A stretch of 64,000 bases of DNA, taken from NCBI GenBank assembly GCA_948099385.1, contig CANUEZ040000193.1, forward strand, positions 136,501 to 200,500. Reading direction: 5' to 3'. This DNA is from Fasciola hepatica (lineage: Eukaryota; Platyhelminthes; Trematoda; Plagiorchiida; Fasciolidae). Position numbers and translations under genes: made by a program. Within the stretch, counting starts at the first letter, position 1, and each line of letters starts with the position of its first letter. A model generated the notes under the pieces. It was not told the origin of the DNA, made no database searches, and was given only the letters and a program-made list of their open reading frames with translations. Below are positions 12,673-24,425 of the stretch, piece after piece.

Positions 12673-12690
12673 TGATAAGCGCGAACAACA
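12673..12690 (+). promoter_or_regulatory. Primer-binding site, decayed (tRNA-Trp type)
   Basis: Begins one base after the LTR. It matches the copy B site TGGTGAGCCCGAACAAC at most positions, reading TGATAAGCGCGAACAAC. Its presence shows that the LTR at 12409-12671 acts as a 5' LTR for the following gag. Confidence 0.7.
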
Positions 12691-12902
12691 AATTCATTCC
12701 ACTAAGGACCCCCATAAGTCCTTGAATCACATTCATTCGTTTATTTGTATACTTATGAATTTTCCGCCACTTAAGTGATAAATCCCGACTACTGCTATAG
12801 TACTCGCTACATATTCTTCTCTTTTATCGATATTATAAGTCTTTTCACGGTTGCTCATCTAACTTTTATTTATCCTCTTACATTTGATATACTAGTGTAC
12901 TC

Positions 12903-13272
12903 ATGGCTAGCAAGGACCGTATGCCTGACTTGAAACCGTCCTTTTTGACAGTCTCCCTAGCCGTCCCTGAGTTTTTATTGGTGACCCTCAACTCTAGTTT
13001 TATATGTTAGAGGCGGAGTTCGAGACATAATCGAAAGCGAGCGTACTCGTTACTTGTAGACCATAGGTCATGCTCCCCGCGGCGTTGCTACCCAGATACG
13101 CGACATTCAATGACTATTCTTACACGGCCGTGAAAGACGCGGTTATCTCTTGTCTTTTGCCGTCAGCATCGTCAAGACTAAAGCGGCTGATTCAAGGGAC
13201 AGAGTTAGAAGGCAAGAAGCCCTCTGCATCACTGAGAGAAATGCAGCAGCTAACAGGGCAACCTTTAGAGGC
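12903..13272 (+). pseudogene. CsRn1-like gag N-terminal fragment (second tandem unit)
   Basis: Starts with M-A-S-K-D-R and aligns with the gag of copy B (60289-59468) to its M-Q-Q-L-x-G-Q segment. An in-frame TAG and a frameshift near 13008-13050 break it. The ATG lies 232 bp after the LTR end, against 222 bp in copy B, so the leader is conserved. It stops near 13272, where a minus-strand RTE LINE begins; the C-terminal zinc motif is missing. Confident as to family. Confidence 0.85.
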
Positions 13273-15840
13273 TGTTTCTGAACCACATAATAGAACGGAC
13301 CTACCCGCCGAACTTTAAAATCGACCCCTAACAGACAATCGGATGTCACGCCAACGCCACAGATGACTGAGGTTCACGAAAGCCAAACGCACCCTCTTTA
13401 TACGCGATGACACTTCATCTGACATCTATACTCCAGGTGAAATGTAACTTCCCAGGTAACGAAATTTATCCACTTGAGCTACAGCTCCCCCTGCCAACAC
13501 AAGGTTTGCTGTTGAGTCAACCCAGTCCTGCAACAGCATTTTACACTTTGAAGGTGCAAAACGCATCCCAAATTATGCTACGCTGTTGTCAGGGCTATCT
13601 AAAAGAGCTTGCAACTTACCTGGATCTTCACTCAGAAGAACAATATCGTCCGCACATTCCAAGCCAGACAGTTTACTGCCTGAGCAAAGATCGACGCCGC
13701 TGTTCTCACTCAAGGAGAAAGCTCTTTTAAGAATCAATTGAATCACAATATTGAAGAGGAAGGGTGAAAGAAGGCGACCCTGACGAACACCACTTTCCAT
13801 TGTGGACTCGGGTGAAAGATCGCCGTAAACACGAACTCAGCTTCGGCTGTTCACATACAAGCATTGGAAAAGCGAAATAAATTTCTCTGCCATACCCTTC
13901 AATAATAGGCAGCGCCAGAGAACTGTACTGTCGATTGAGTCAAACGCCGCTTTCAGATCAAGAAGGACACAGATTGTGGACCTACGGAAGATGTGTCTGT
14001 GCTCTAAGATTTGTCGAAGAGCAAAGATATGGTTGATTCAACCCCGACCGGGTTTGACACCGGTTTGGTTCTCACTCGTACACATTTCGCGTATGCTGGA
14101 TAATCGGTGAAGAATGAGCCCGGTGAGCAGTTTAAAGTAATACTTACCAAGCTAATTCTTCTGTGGCTTCCACAAGAGGACCTACCACTTATCTTGTAAA
14201 TCGGCACAATCACAGATTCATATAATTTTCTGGGAATCTGCTCACATCCCAAATAACACGGGGGAGTTTTGTTAACCCCGAAACCAAAGCTTCGCCTCCA
14301 TTCTTGAAAAAATATAGAGACAACCCATCCGGTCCACCGGATTTGTACCTTTTCAGGTGACCTATCTCCCGCACAATCTTCATCTCTGATGGAGGGGGTG
14401 ATATCCACCTGCATCGTGTCCTTGGCTGGTATATTCGGAAGGTGCAGTGTTGAAGTGGGCCACCTGAATTGTTTCTTTAAGTGCTCCACCCAACGATCTA
14501 GACGATGTCCTTGGAAATGAATCAGTGAACCTTCGGATTCCTTGGTCAGCTCACTTATACCGAGTTTCCGTGGAGCGGTGTCTCTGATCAAATGAAAAAA
14601 GGTTGCGAGTATTCCAAACAGAGGCAGCTTTTTCCATTTCCTCACATTTGGCAATCCACCACTGCTCACGGTCATTTCACAGGCTCCTAGTCAGTTGGCA
14701 TCTCAGGGATCTACGCATTTCATTAAATTTGGCATCTGGAGGGACGGATCTGCGAGCATCCCACAGAGCAACTGATATCGAAAATATCCATCGTTTGTGA
14801 GACCGACTTGAACCGAAATCCTGGGTGGCATTGGACGCTGCATACTAGGTTTTATTGATATGCAGCCAGCGTTCACATGGGTCTTGAACATCCGGCTGCA
14901 TCCGTGGTGAGCACACAGCTCTGCCTGACAAGCAGATAATCGGTTATCCTCCAGAAGAAACTGCGCGGGGCGGGTGGCATTTACTTTGGTGCGATCACAA
15001 ACGAGACGTAAACAGAAGCGAGCACGTACCAAGGCGTGATCTGAGTCCACAGGCGTAGAGCAAAATGAACGACAGTCTTCAACTGATCCACACTAACGGT
15101 GACCAATCACAATATGGTCAGTCTGAGTCCGGCGTTATGAAGACGTAGGAGGATGTCATGTCGTTTTGTATGGCTTCTTATGGCAGAAGTTTATACTTGT
15201 CAAAAACAATCTGTGGTCGGAGCACAGCTGGATGTGACGATCACCGTTGTCAGTGCGATCAGCTGGGATTGCAAATGGGCCTCCAAAGTGTCTTTTGGAA
15301 TTCCGCAAACGGCCAACTTTGGTTTTGAAATCCTCGGGAACGATCACCAGGTCTGTTGAACGCACGTTTCGAAGTGGCTGATGGAAATCCTGGTAGAATT
15401 TGCCCTTGGTCGCAGAGGTACTGTTGTCAATGGGCACGTACACGGGCACGACGAACAAGTATTGGCACTTCAGCTTGTTGTCGTTGACACGAACAGAACC
15501 TTCAAACCGAACTGCACACGAAAGACTGCTGATTGGAATCCAGTGCAGCAGTGCACGCTCAGCTTTCATGCTCAAAGTAATCCCAACGTCGGCCTGATCA
15601 CGAGCTCTAGATACCGGATCACCCGACACACGAAGAGTCAAGCTAAAGGCTGAGGTTATATCTGAGGTACGAAAAGTGATCACAGAAGTGGGGTCTTGTA
15701 TGCATATTTCGAAGACACTGCATACATCTTTTTCAAAAGTGTCAAGAGTTTTAGCGAGGGCAGCCTGTTGCTCTATCTGACATAGTGTGCGGACGTTGAA
15801 GACAGCCAAATCAAGTGAAAATTTAGGCCTAAGGAATGCA
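13266..15840 (-). pseudogene. RTE-clade LINE: endonuclease and RT, degenerate
   Basis: Minus-strand non-LTR element. The APE endonuclease is the 217-codon frame 15809-15156, starting with A-V-F-N-V-R-T-L and containing R-I/C-I-Q-D-P-T and V-Y-V-P-I-D segments; its usual G-D-F-N motif reads E-D-F-K. Linker and early RT fill 14675-14004 (S-x-I-V-P-I-Y-K, then H-R-R-I-S-L-V-S). The palm at 13800-13573 has G-V-R-Q-G and then C-A-D-D in place of Y-A-D-D. The post-RT part, with a V-L-L-C-G-S-E-T segment, runs to about 13270, the junction with the gag fragment. This organisation is known from trematode RTE elements such as SR2. Many frame breaks. Confidence 0.85.
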
Positions 15841-18539
15841 TTCGATTTATAATCGACTCCTGAACTACTGCTTTCATCAGAGCCGAGATTAGCAAAAACT
15901 AATGGTGTATATGAAGGTAAGAAAAACGTAGGTCACACACAGTAAGTAAGAAAACCATTGAGTATATGAACCGAGCCGTTTAAGTACAATTATGATGCCC
16001 GGAAAAGCCTGGTGTCATACTCACCAAAACTGGTCAACGTGAATTCGTACGATAGTTCGGAAACTGAAGAGCTGAATGGATCAAACAGCATTTGTAATTT
16101 CAATCCAGGTGATGACGTTTGCAGTGCCGTTCGCCGAATTTTTTCGTAGTTAGAACAGTTCGCCTCTACCTGGTGAAAAAGACGGCTACAATAAATTTAT
16201 ATGCGGAAGTGATATCACTGGTGGTAGACAAAACTTTGCACCACCACATAAGATTAACGTTAAATTTTACCTTTAGGTTCATAATTTACCACGTTTTCTC
16301 TAGCGAGTGAAAAAACTCACGAATTTAAGTTAAACGTACATGTCTTCATTCATATAAAGGTGCGTATGACGCAGCCGTCCTTTGGATTAGATATGAAATC
16401 TCAGTGTTGCTCACTACTTTGTGCATTACTGGTTCGATGTTATTCTTCTGATGTCGATAACTGGTATGTTTGATGCTGCACTGCTGGATAAACACCTCAA
16501 TAGAGCGCGCAGTTTACAAACAGACCACTTTAGTGATGCTGGTGGTCAAATGTTTACATGAAAATTTATTCGACAACTGGTTGTCAACGTGAAGAAATTC
16601 TGACTTTTGTGACGCGCTCCTACACACGACACCAAGCTTACATTCATAGGAATTTTGAAAATAAAACGAACAAATTCTTAGCAGAGATACATATAATCAA
16701 AATATAAACTTTTCTTGAGATGAACGTTTATAATTCAAGGGTTTTTCCGCAGACACTAATTAAGCCCATGTTGAATGATGAAAAATCATTTCCTACCCTA
16801 ATTCCTCGCCCTCTAACAAATATCAATTGTCAATCGTAAGGTTTCGTACCGCGCAAAATAAACTGATGTAGTGCAAGTCTGACTGTGCTCATGATTTCTT
16901 CGTCGTTCGTGGTGTGGACCTCACAGCTTTCCTGTCGACCCTCAGGTGTAAGAATTTTAGGCTCTACCTATTGTTTCATCCGATTTGATATTATTCGTTT
17001 CACTACGTAACTTTTTCTCGGACATCTCGTAAGAATTTGTGCGCACATTTAACTGGTCGCTACTCCAGATTGCAAGGGGGACTGACATGGTTTTGGTTGG
17101 GAAAATACGAACAAGCAAAAGACATAAGCCATGAATTGTCTGCTTATAATTTTAGTTCAAAGGTAACGGCTAAGGTTACACTGGTTTCGAATGCTGGTTT
17201 GGAATCGGAGTGGTGGTAGTTACACAAATCCGAAAGATCGTATCTGTAATTGCAGTTGGATCAATCGGAGAATGAATCTGCGGAAACAATTGAGTTTTCC
17301 ACCGTTGCTCCTTCGGTTGTACTGGAATTATTTGGTTTTTAGCTAGTTTGTAGAACAATAAGAAACATGAACGAGGACATGAGTGAACTCCAATGGAAAC
17401 AAGCAATATCTACTTGCTTGCTTCCTATTGCTCAATAATAATTTGGATAAATTTGAAGACGGGCAGCATGGTGATGAAATGTATCCTATCTTCAGTTATT
17501 CCGTCTGCATTTTGTGAGTACAACTCAGTTCAGTTCGAGCTACCAGTTATGATATGTAGCGTTTTACAACAAAATAGATTTGCGCCTTCTGGACCACTGT
17601 ATTTTCTCGCTAAGTGACGAAGCATTGACTGCTTTTCAGAATGACGGGCACAGGTGAACGTCAGGTTGTGATGAGGGACGGTATTGTGTGAGTTATGTGG
17701 TGAATCGAAGGATGATAAACCGGCAGGGTCAACAAGTGAGACATATTGGAGATTTACAAGTTTAAAGCAACAGGCTTGAAACGAATTGGGAGAACGGTAA
17801 AGTTTACGACTTAGGAAAGCTCAGCACCATCAGAACTGTGCTTTGTCAGTTTATCTGATTCTGCACCGAACGGATTCAAACATTTTCGGCGTGGAACGAG
17901 AAATTATTTTTCGATTTGTTGGACAACATGACTTTTGTCCCTGGCAGACGATTAATTACTTTCCTATTCACAGGGTCACCTCTGATCCAGTACACTATGT
18001 AATCGCATCCATTTTTGAGTGTGTTCAGTTTCATCAAGTTCGGCCATTGCATCTTTATTCGTTGCTCAATTCTTTGTATCGTAATCCTTTTTATCAAGGT
18101 ACTTTAGGTTTTGAACACATTTCATACAACAATTTGGATAGCCACGTCACTTAACAGAAAAATGGAGCTCCAGTTCTCATAATTAGTCATGATTTTACTT
18201 TATTCACCTATTGTAAACTCACGAATAAGCAATGAATACACAATATTTAGGGTTAAAGTAAGAAACTTTTCCGTAACACGTTAGCCGTGCACCATTGGAA
18301 TATATTTTGAAGATGAGCATGATCTTTGATAGATTATTACAATAAGATCTCATTGCAGTCTGTTTAGCTTTCCGTGGAACCGTGGTATTTGAACATAATC
18401 ATGACTGATGAATTCAGGTACTTCGAAAACTGAGGGACGCCTTGAGATTTTTGACATTTGACATCTGTAATTTCTGAATGCGTCATTATTATTTTTCCAT
18501 CCTACTTTATTTATGAGTCTGTCATACTTCGTTCAGGAA
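15841..18539. other. Non-coding stretch, no recognised gene
   Basis: About 2.7 kb of moderately AT-rich sequence. Opposed ORFs at 17843-18154 (+) and 18097-17876 (-) overlap; the minus one faintly resembles a fibronectin-III-like strand pattern, but not enough to call. A short CAGTTCAGTTC run near 17524 recalls the tail of the CR1-like LINEs at 53956 and 61937. Confidence 0.3.
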
Positions 18540-18905
18540 CTGAAGCAATTAACTAAATGTGGAAGCAGCGCCACAGAATCGGAGATTGGCAAGGTGTGGT
18601 GATTCAGCAGCTGTCACACGTGATACGGCCACGTACAGCCTCGTAACCACGCAGCCGGATGGGCCTCAACCAATCAGGATCGCCGCAGACGATTCCGACA
18701 ATTGCACCCTGTGATTGGTCATCTTCTGGTCTAACAATCTTCTCTGATTTAGCATATTCATACAAACCAGTTGTGCAAGACAGCTAACGTGCTATTTCGC
18801 AGCCTTGGTTTTCTTGCTACTTTGGTTTGCGTAGTTCTGGGCGGGGTAATTTCAGTACGTCCCGTCAGTTCAGTTCATTGTGATTACTGCACACGGGCTG
18901 TCCCT
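18540..18905 (+). other. GC-richer non-coding segment with CCAAT-like pairs
   Basis: Less AT-rich than its surroundings. It contains CCAATCAGG near 18679 and the inverse ATTGGTC near 18714, and ends close to a CAGTTCAGTTC run at 18866. It could be an LTR, a LINE 5' end or a host promoter; nothing in the sequence decides. Confidence 0.25.
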
Positions 18906-19250
18906 TCAGGCTAAAAAACTCAATCAACTTAAAAAGAAACAAATAAGAAGCAAAAGGTTCATCTGTTGACTGTTACGTCCCATTATACGGACATTCCCGT
19001 GTTGTTTCGATTAAAAGATAAGTTCAAAGGATTATAATTAGAATATAAAATACTATCATACGTTTCACATTAACCCAACTGAAATGCGTATTTGTCAACC
19101 TCCATGAACTGCTCCTGAAGTGTCTTCTTGTAAGTATGCAACTCGGGTTTTTCGTAATTTGGAACCAGACTACAACTTGCGTTCATTTGCCCAAGAAAGA
19201 AACGGCAGTTTAATGCATGTAACACTATGTTTGTATTCTTCCTTTTTCAG

Positions 19251-19900
19251 TTTCTAATGTTTTGACCCAACTAGCTACCCATTTTCTATCTTCAGCTCGC
19301 ACTGCAGTACAGATAATATCAGAGCTACCTGACTCCACAGTATCTGTAGGAAAATATGTCAAATTGGGGGATACTTTGGAACATCCTCAGTCAAACCTGC
19401 ATTGGATCAGACTGACCCAGCTTCCGTTGGTTGAACAGCTCCTGAATGAGATCTCGCAAAACCCGTTACAGCTCTTTCAACGACAGCAGGAAAATCCACC
19501 GGGTCTGCGCACAACTCTCAGCAGAGATCCAACCAAGCCCGAGCTGCAGCTGCGGCGAAAATCACAGGTACGGTCTCGTCTGATGAGGCTGCTAGAACCA
19601 GTAGTGATTTGTCCAGGTGTCCGAAAACCACCGGTCAGTCTGGTCCTTACCACGGTACGCCTTCTATGCATCAGAGTTGGTCGGAAGCAGCAGCAGCAAC
19701 AATCTGGCAACAGCAACAGGCATCTCAATTCCGAGAGAGCCCTGCGAAGACAACCGGAGTAGCTGGTGCTGGTGGTTTGTCTGAGGCGCACGGCGAAGCT
19801 TTGGCCGATCAAGTTCATGGTACCGTCCAAGGTTCGAGGCCGAGACGAAATATGATTTATGGATTCACGGGAGTGAACGGCTCGAAATCAGCTGGTTCAA
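19251..19900 (+). CDS. Candidate host exon(s), protein not recognised
   Basis: A strong acceptor (TTGTATTCTTCCTTTTTCAG, ending at 19250) opens a long frame that continues to at least 19569, where CAG|GTACGG could be a donor. The first about 65 residues look globular, with a T-V-S-V-G-K-Y-V-K-L-G-D stretch. After about 19450 the +1 frame looks more natural: Ala/Ser/Gln-rich and low complexity, with an A-A-A-A run and Q-Q-Q-Q near 19701, and it stays open to 20103. Either a short intron or a frameshift joins them. CAG trinucleotide runs at 19687-19715 add to the low complexity. No family recognised. Confidence 0.4.
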
Positions 19901-20529
19901 GTCAGACACTTAGTATTGGCTATTTGGATGTCAGTTTACCCGGTTTACTATGTCACCCGGGTCCGGAAAATCGTGTTGTTCCTTCGACCACTGCGACTGG
20001 GTTTTACCTTGGTTTCTCTGGGGACTGGGTGCAATGCGCCTGTGTATCGCGACTGGTTTTTCTGATTGTATACTGCCGCTGCTTCTGGACTTACAAAACG
20101 TGATTGGAGATACTTTGAATAATAGGGTATTTGTAAAACGCGTTTGTTCTGCAATCAATGGGATTATTATTATTATTATTTTAGGTGCCAGAAAAACCAT
20201 GTCCACGAAACCTCCATTGGTAATCGAACACATGAATGGCGATAAAACGGAACGGGCAGTTTGAGGCAAGCGTGCGCAAACCACGGACTACGGATATCAA
20301 GATAATTATGCTGACAGTTTGACTATGTCGGACCTTGCATGCCAGAGACCATGGACGGTGTGGATGCGGATCCTAAGACTCCCGAGTCATAACACAGTTC
20401 GAACGGAGAACCTAGAAGTAGAAAATGACGTATCGATCGCGACATGGACACCACAAACGATGACGGGATTTATCTTATTACAAACAGGGTCTTCGATTTT
20501 GTTCAAGTTCGAGCAAAAATCCAAGTAGC

Positions 20530-20846
20530 CACATCCACGTAAAAAACGTTCACACCAGCTATTTATTCACATCAACTTCATTGAATGTGATTCCGAAGCG
20601 GACCCGTTCACCTCGCTCAACACAGATAGACTTGAATGCTTGAATTCGCCGATATTGCGTGAGACTAAACAATTGAATGCAGTCAGTCTGTGCGTTCAGG
20701 CCAACACCCATCCATCCAATGTTGATGAAATGGAGATCTTTGTTCAGTGTTTGGATGTTGGTAAATGGAACATTAATTGTCGTCTGGAAATTATCCCGGA
20801 GGAGCAGATGATCACCGAACTTCCAAGAGCGCCGCGAAACTTGATG
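20530..20846 (+). CDS. Open coding-like segment: host exon or BEL/Pao protease-linker fragment
   Basis: A continuous frame of about 105 codons, free of stops, running to a possible GTACGT donor at 20847. It includes a P-R-K-K-R start, an acidic D-S-E-A-D segment and an E-L-P-R-A-P-R-N-L end. The BEL/Pao C-terminal piece lies about 200 bp downstream on the same strand, and the closing L-P-x-x-P-R-N-L resembles the linker between protease and RT in BEL/Pao Pol, so a retroelement origin with an internal deletion is possible. A host exon is equally possible. Confidence 0.35.
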
Positions 20847-21039
20847 GTACGTCTCTCTCCAGACATTTTAGGAACCAGTCAAATGAATTGGTACTATAAA
20901 CCGCGACCCAGATGTTCCCGTCACGGATCTACTTCAGCACGTAATGCTGTATCGTACTCGGCTGTTGAAAAGGTACATTTGCCAGATTTGTGCCATTCAG
21001 AACCTGGTCAGAAGTCACAACATCTACGCCGTTCATCTC

Positions 21040-21345
21040 ACTATCTGCTAACACTGGTTTTACTCGGAGAACAATGGTTGCGGTTATACCCTCCAACTTT
21101 GGTCGCGCGTCAGAAATGATTCACGCATTAATTGATCCCTAAGATTGGTCATTTAGGTTTGTCACCGGAGGTTTTCAAACCGCGGGGTCACTGGCCTAAG
21201 GCAACCATTGCGGATGTACACCCAGGATCTGATGGTTTGATAACAGAAGTCACTACCAGAACAGCAAACGGCAGTGTTCGAAAAGACAGACGTCTTATCT
21301 GCTCATTGGAAGGTGATCTTGCGTTGCTCGAAGTACAAGGAGACT
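21040..21345 (+). pseudogene. BEL/Pao Pol C-terminus (DUF5641-like) fragment
   Basis: Encodes the end of a BEL/Pao polyprotein: a Y-P-P-T-L-V-A-R-Q-K segment, then (after stops) P-R-G-H-W-P-K-A-T-I, V-H-P-G-S-D-G-L-I and V-T-T-R-T-A-N-G, the typical order of the domain after integrase. Frame-broken near 21117-21150. Followed by TGTCGGGAGCACC at 21352, a plausible LTR start. Confidence 0.75.
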
Positions 21346-21351
21346 ACTCAC

Positions 21352-21500
21352 TGTCGGGAGCACCGACCCCGAGGGGAGTGCAAACCCTCTGTTCGTGTTA
21401 CTCCGTTTCCTGCGTTTTGCTACCGACTGCTATTCCAGCAGTCAGACTCTATAACTGGAACCCCCTTTTCATTTGATCTTATGGGTCCATTCTTACGATC
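21352..21500 (+). repeat. Possible BEL/Pao LTR start
   Basis: TGTCGGGAGCACC begins just after the Pol C-terminus, where a 3' LTR should start. No second copy exists in the window, so the end cannot be placed. Confidence 0.3.
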
Positions 21501-21989
21501 TTCGTTCTGACTGACCGGTCATCTTGAATCTGTTCACCTTTTCGAACGGACCACCAAGTGACGATGTTTCCTCCTTGAGACTGCTAATAATTCTTCTCGA
21601 ATGTAGGTTTCACTCCCGTTATCCGTTTTTTCTTGCTTATTACGCCATGCGTCATCGATGTAAATATTTTATCCCAGAATCACACTGTTTACCTAGGACT
21701 TGACTGTCTTCTGACATTATATCAAACTCGAGTGCATCTGTTCGGGTGACAATTCAAAGTAGATCGCGAAAAAATGCTTTGCTGTCTACACGACACTTCA
21801 AATCTTCATCCAATTAGAGTATTTTGATACATTGTCCATGCAAACGGTATTACATGAATATGTTTCCGGCGGAATAAAACCAGTATTTCGTTTGTGTTTA
21901 TCACATTTCATTTTGTACCACGGTATGATAACTTGATCATGACCATCACCATTGATATTATCGTTCATTTTCGCCAATATTGTTTGTGA

Positions 21990-22262
21990 TATGACAGTGG
22001 AAGACCAAGCTTGCCAACCGCCGAAGATCTACCCAGATTGTCCATGGATTTTCCGTCGCACAGCCATCTGTTTTCATTGGTAACCAGCACCACCATTTTT
22101 ATCGAATGTTTACAATGATAGGGTTCTTCCTCATTGTCGACATGAGCAGTGTGGCACTGTATCTGGATAAAAGGACAAAAATTCCCCGGAAGCATTCGAA
22201 CGGTTTCGCAGTTATTGCCGCTCATCAGGTTTGCGTATCCAGTACTCTTCCGCCCAATCATC
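21990..22262 (+). pseudogene. Dispersed coding-like segment X, copy 1
   Basis: Open frame from after a TGA near 21990 to the stop at 22260-22262. Its C-terminal half carries a motif shared with two other places in the window: L-Y-L-D-x-x-T-K-x-P-x-K-H, then G-F, then A-H. Differences between copies fall largely on third positions in this frame (for example CTG/TTG, CAT/CAC, CCC/CCT), which argues that this strand was coding. No family recognised. It may be a fragment of an unidentified transposon or of a duplicated host gene. Confidence 0.45.
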
Positions 22263-22329
22263 CATATACTTGATCACTCCACAGTTGGTTTACGGCTCTA
22301 ATCTCCCCGTCCATGCATGCTCCATTAGA

Positions 22330-22490
22330 TTCAAGCAAGATTACAGTTATTCCTCATCACATTGAAGGCTCACTGATCCATTGGGGATCACCAATAACCT
22401 GATCCGGAGGCTTGGGGTGAAAGAAAAATGCACAGAATCCTAATCTGTCAGACGTATTAACGAGCCGGGAGACAGTGGGAAGCTGCTTGT
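22330..22490 (-). repeat. SINE family A, copy 3 (partial)
   Basis: Read on the minus strand, it carries blocks shared with the SINE-A body: a CACTGTC-TCCCGGCTCGTTA segment and CACCCCAAGCCTC, followed by a GTGATCCCCAATGG region matching the part before the tail. The tRNA-like head is missing. Ends approximate. Confidence 0.5.
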
Positions 22491-22668
22491 CACCGAAATA
22501 ATGGCCGCTTTTACTGCCTACCTCGAGCTTTATTGAAAATCTTCCACTCTACTGTAAACTGAAACAAACTTCAGGAGTATGATAGCCTCTATCAATACCC
22601 CGAAAGAAATGGCTATAGAAGTCCCACCGCTTCAGCTACACGTGTAACACTTCATCATTTCGATGATT

Positions 22669-22940
22669 GTATGTAATATGATTCATCATGCAGCTTGAAC
22701 GCTCAACTCACCATTGAAAACCATGGAAGCACTGTACAGCTGTTTCATCCTTGTTGGGAATCATCAGCAGTGCACATCCACCGAGCCCCCACGGGGACTC
22801 GAACCCGGGGCGAACGACTGTAAATCAAACATCTTAACCGCAACGCTATCCGCACTCGCTCTCAACGGTTTGTTGAACATCTACACTACTTGATATAGCA
22901 CCCTTTCGTCACTGGCTTTTGAACGGTAACAACCCGCTTC
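22669..22940 (-). repeat. tRNA-derived SINE, family B, copy 1
   Basis: 272 bp on the minus strand, colinear with 34218-34489. It has a tRNA-like core with the B box (complement GGACTCGAACCC, about 22796-22807) and an A-box-like block near 22830. Its 3' end (22707-22669) is the 39-bp segment that appears at both ends of the copy at 34179-34489. This copy has it at one end only. Confidence 0.8.
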
Positions 22941-23504
22941 CCACACAGCGATCGACTCCTATGATGGATGACTTGACTGTTTGGTCAATACACGATAGCA
23001 ATATAAACACAAGTGAGCGAAAAACAATAAATTGATGGAAGCGTACAATGATCAGTGACTGAACATCCAGTTTTAAATTGTTAAAGACTAGTTTCCTAGG
23101 ATGCGAGATCGCGCTAGTCCATATACTACCTGTCATGATTGGGTAAAAATTACCGCCGAGTAAAGCTGATCAAATGAAAATGAACGAGTTAGCACATCAT
23201 AAAAACATTCTGTATCTTATCTATGCATGTCATACGAGAACCTCCTGGATTCATACAACTGGACGGTTCAAAAGACACTAGAAATGAAAAAATGCTACTG
23301 GCTAGGCATCGTAACTGAATATCATAAACAAAACCAAACAGAGCCGTAATCTCATTCGAATCGTGTGGAGCATCCATCGAAGGAAAGTCCGATTTTAGAA
23401 CCACACAGTCGTTCTTACAAAGTTAATTCACCTATTAACACGGCTAATCTTCAGAAAGAGGAATCATGATCCCAAGCATGCATTTTTGGAACGGCAGCTT
23501 TAAA

Positions 23505-24014
23505 TCAACTGTAAAGTGCTCCACTATGAAAATGGTCGGACATAAAAGTACGAGGTACACATTTCTGATGAGCGGTAAAGAACACGAAACCGGTCGTGTG
23601 CTTCCGGGGAAGTTTTGTCCTGTTATCTAGATACAATGCCATGCTACTTATTTCGAAAATCAAATAGTATTGGACGGTAGCATCACTCACCAGTAATTTT
23701 GGATCAGCAGGAACGACCATCGCAACCCGTAAATTGGGATCCGTATTGTCGATGAGTTCTTCACGTACAGATGAGTACTCATGTAGTGTCAATTTCGGAC
23801 AGTTGCCTAAACTTTTTGGTAACTCCGCCTTGTCAATCCTGATGGCCACGTACTGTACCGGATCATTCGGTCCAAAGTAACAAGTAGTCCTTCCCGGTGT
23901 CATTCCATCATGGACAATTGCTCCAGCCAAAGCCATTGGCTCCTCTGGCTGTCCTGCACATTCTTGTGTATTGACTATGAGGATAACAGCTCAGATCGAA
24001 AAAATAAACGCCAT
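23505..24014 (-). pseudogene. Candidate secreted-protein exon followed by segment X, copy 2
   Basis: The reading frame starts at ATG 24014-24012 with a hydrophobic, signal-peptide-like start interrupted by one TGA at about 23993-23991, then continues open to 23505. A pyrimidine-rich acceptor (TCATAG, AG at 23976-23975) and a GTGAGT donor at 23690-23685 would define an exon 23974-23691. Past that donor the same frame carries segment X (L-Y-L-D-x-x-T-K-x-P-x-K-H), also found at 21990-22262 and 46596-46720. Whether X is exon or intronic repeat is unclear. Three cysteines lie upstream of X. Protein family not recognised. Confidence 0.4.
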
Positions 24015-24344
24015 ACATCTCACAGTATTACAGACTGAAAGCTGTAGCTTTTGGAACATCAAAAATATATATATGGTGAACGCGTTCATTTGACCTCAGC
24101 CGTAAATCTTCTAGAACGGTCATAAAATGGCTGCCAAGAGAAGAGGTGGTAAAATGATCAAAGCTTCCTACCAATTTGAGGCATAATAGGTGGTAATGGT
24201 AATGGTAAACAGCATTAGGAGACTGAGAAAAATGAACTGCAAGGAAATGGGTGTCCTGAAGTTGTAAACCACAATACAAGATACTCATCAGAAAATTCAA
24301 GAAACAATAGGGCCCATTATTGGGTCAACTATTCTATCCCTAAC

Positions 24345-24425
24345 TCGAGAACGCTGTGAGGTAGCAACCAAAACCAGAGCACAGAAATGCGATGGTTGGA
24401 TAATCTGTACTGAACTGAGATCAAC
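24345..24425 (+). repeat. Short dispersed repeat C, copy 1
   Basis: Shares GGTAGCA-CCAAAACCA-AGCACAGAA with 26290-26325 on the same strand, with further similarity around. Unknown type. Confidence 0.5.

Noticed and set aside
13143..13349. 68-codon minus-strand ORF
   Set aside because: It crosses the junction between the gag fragment and the RTE LINE and is a chimeric shadow.
17843..18154. Possible host exon (103-codon plus ORF, or the antisense with a faint FN3-like look)
   Set aside because: Both strands are open, no splice sites stand out and no motif is convincing.
20847..20871. 25-nt micro-intron from GTACGT to TTTTAG
   Set aside because: Too short to be credible, and the frame reads through without it.
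21965..22261. 98-codon minus-strand ORF, with a similar ORF at 46464-46679
   Set aside because: These are antisense to segment X. The third copy has a stop in this frame, and substitutions fit coding on the other strand.
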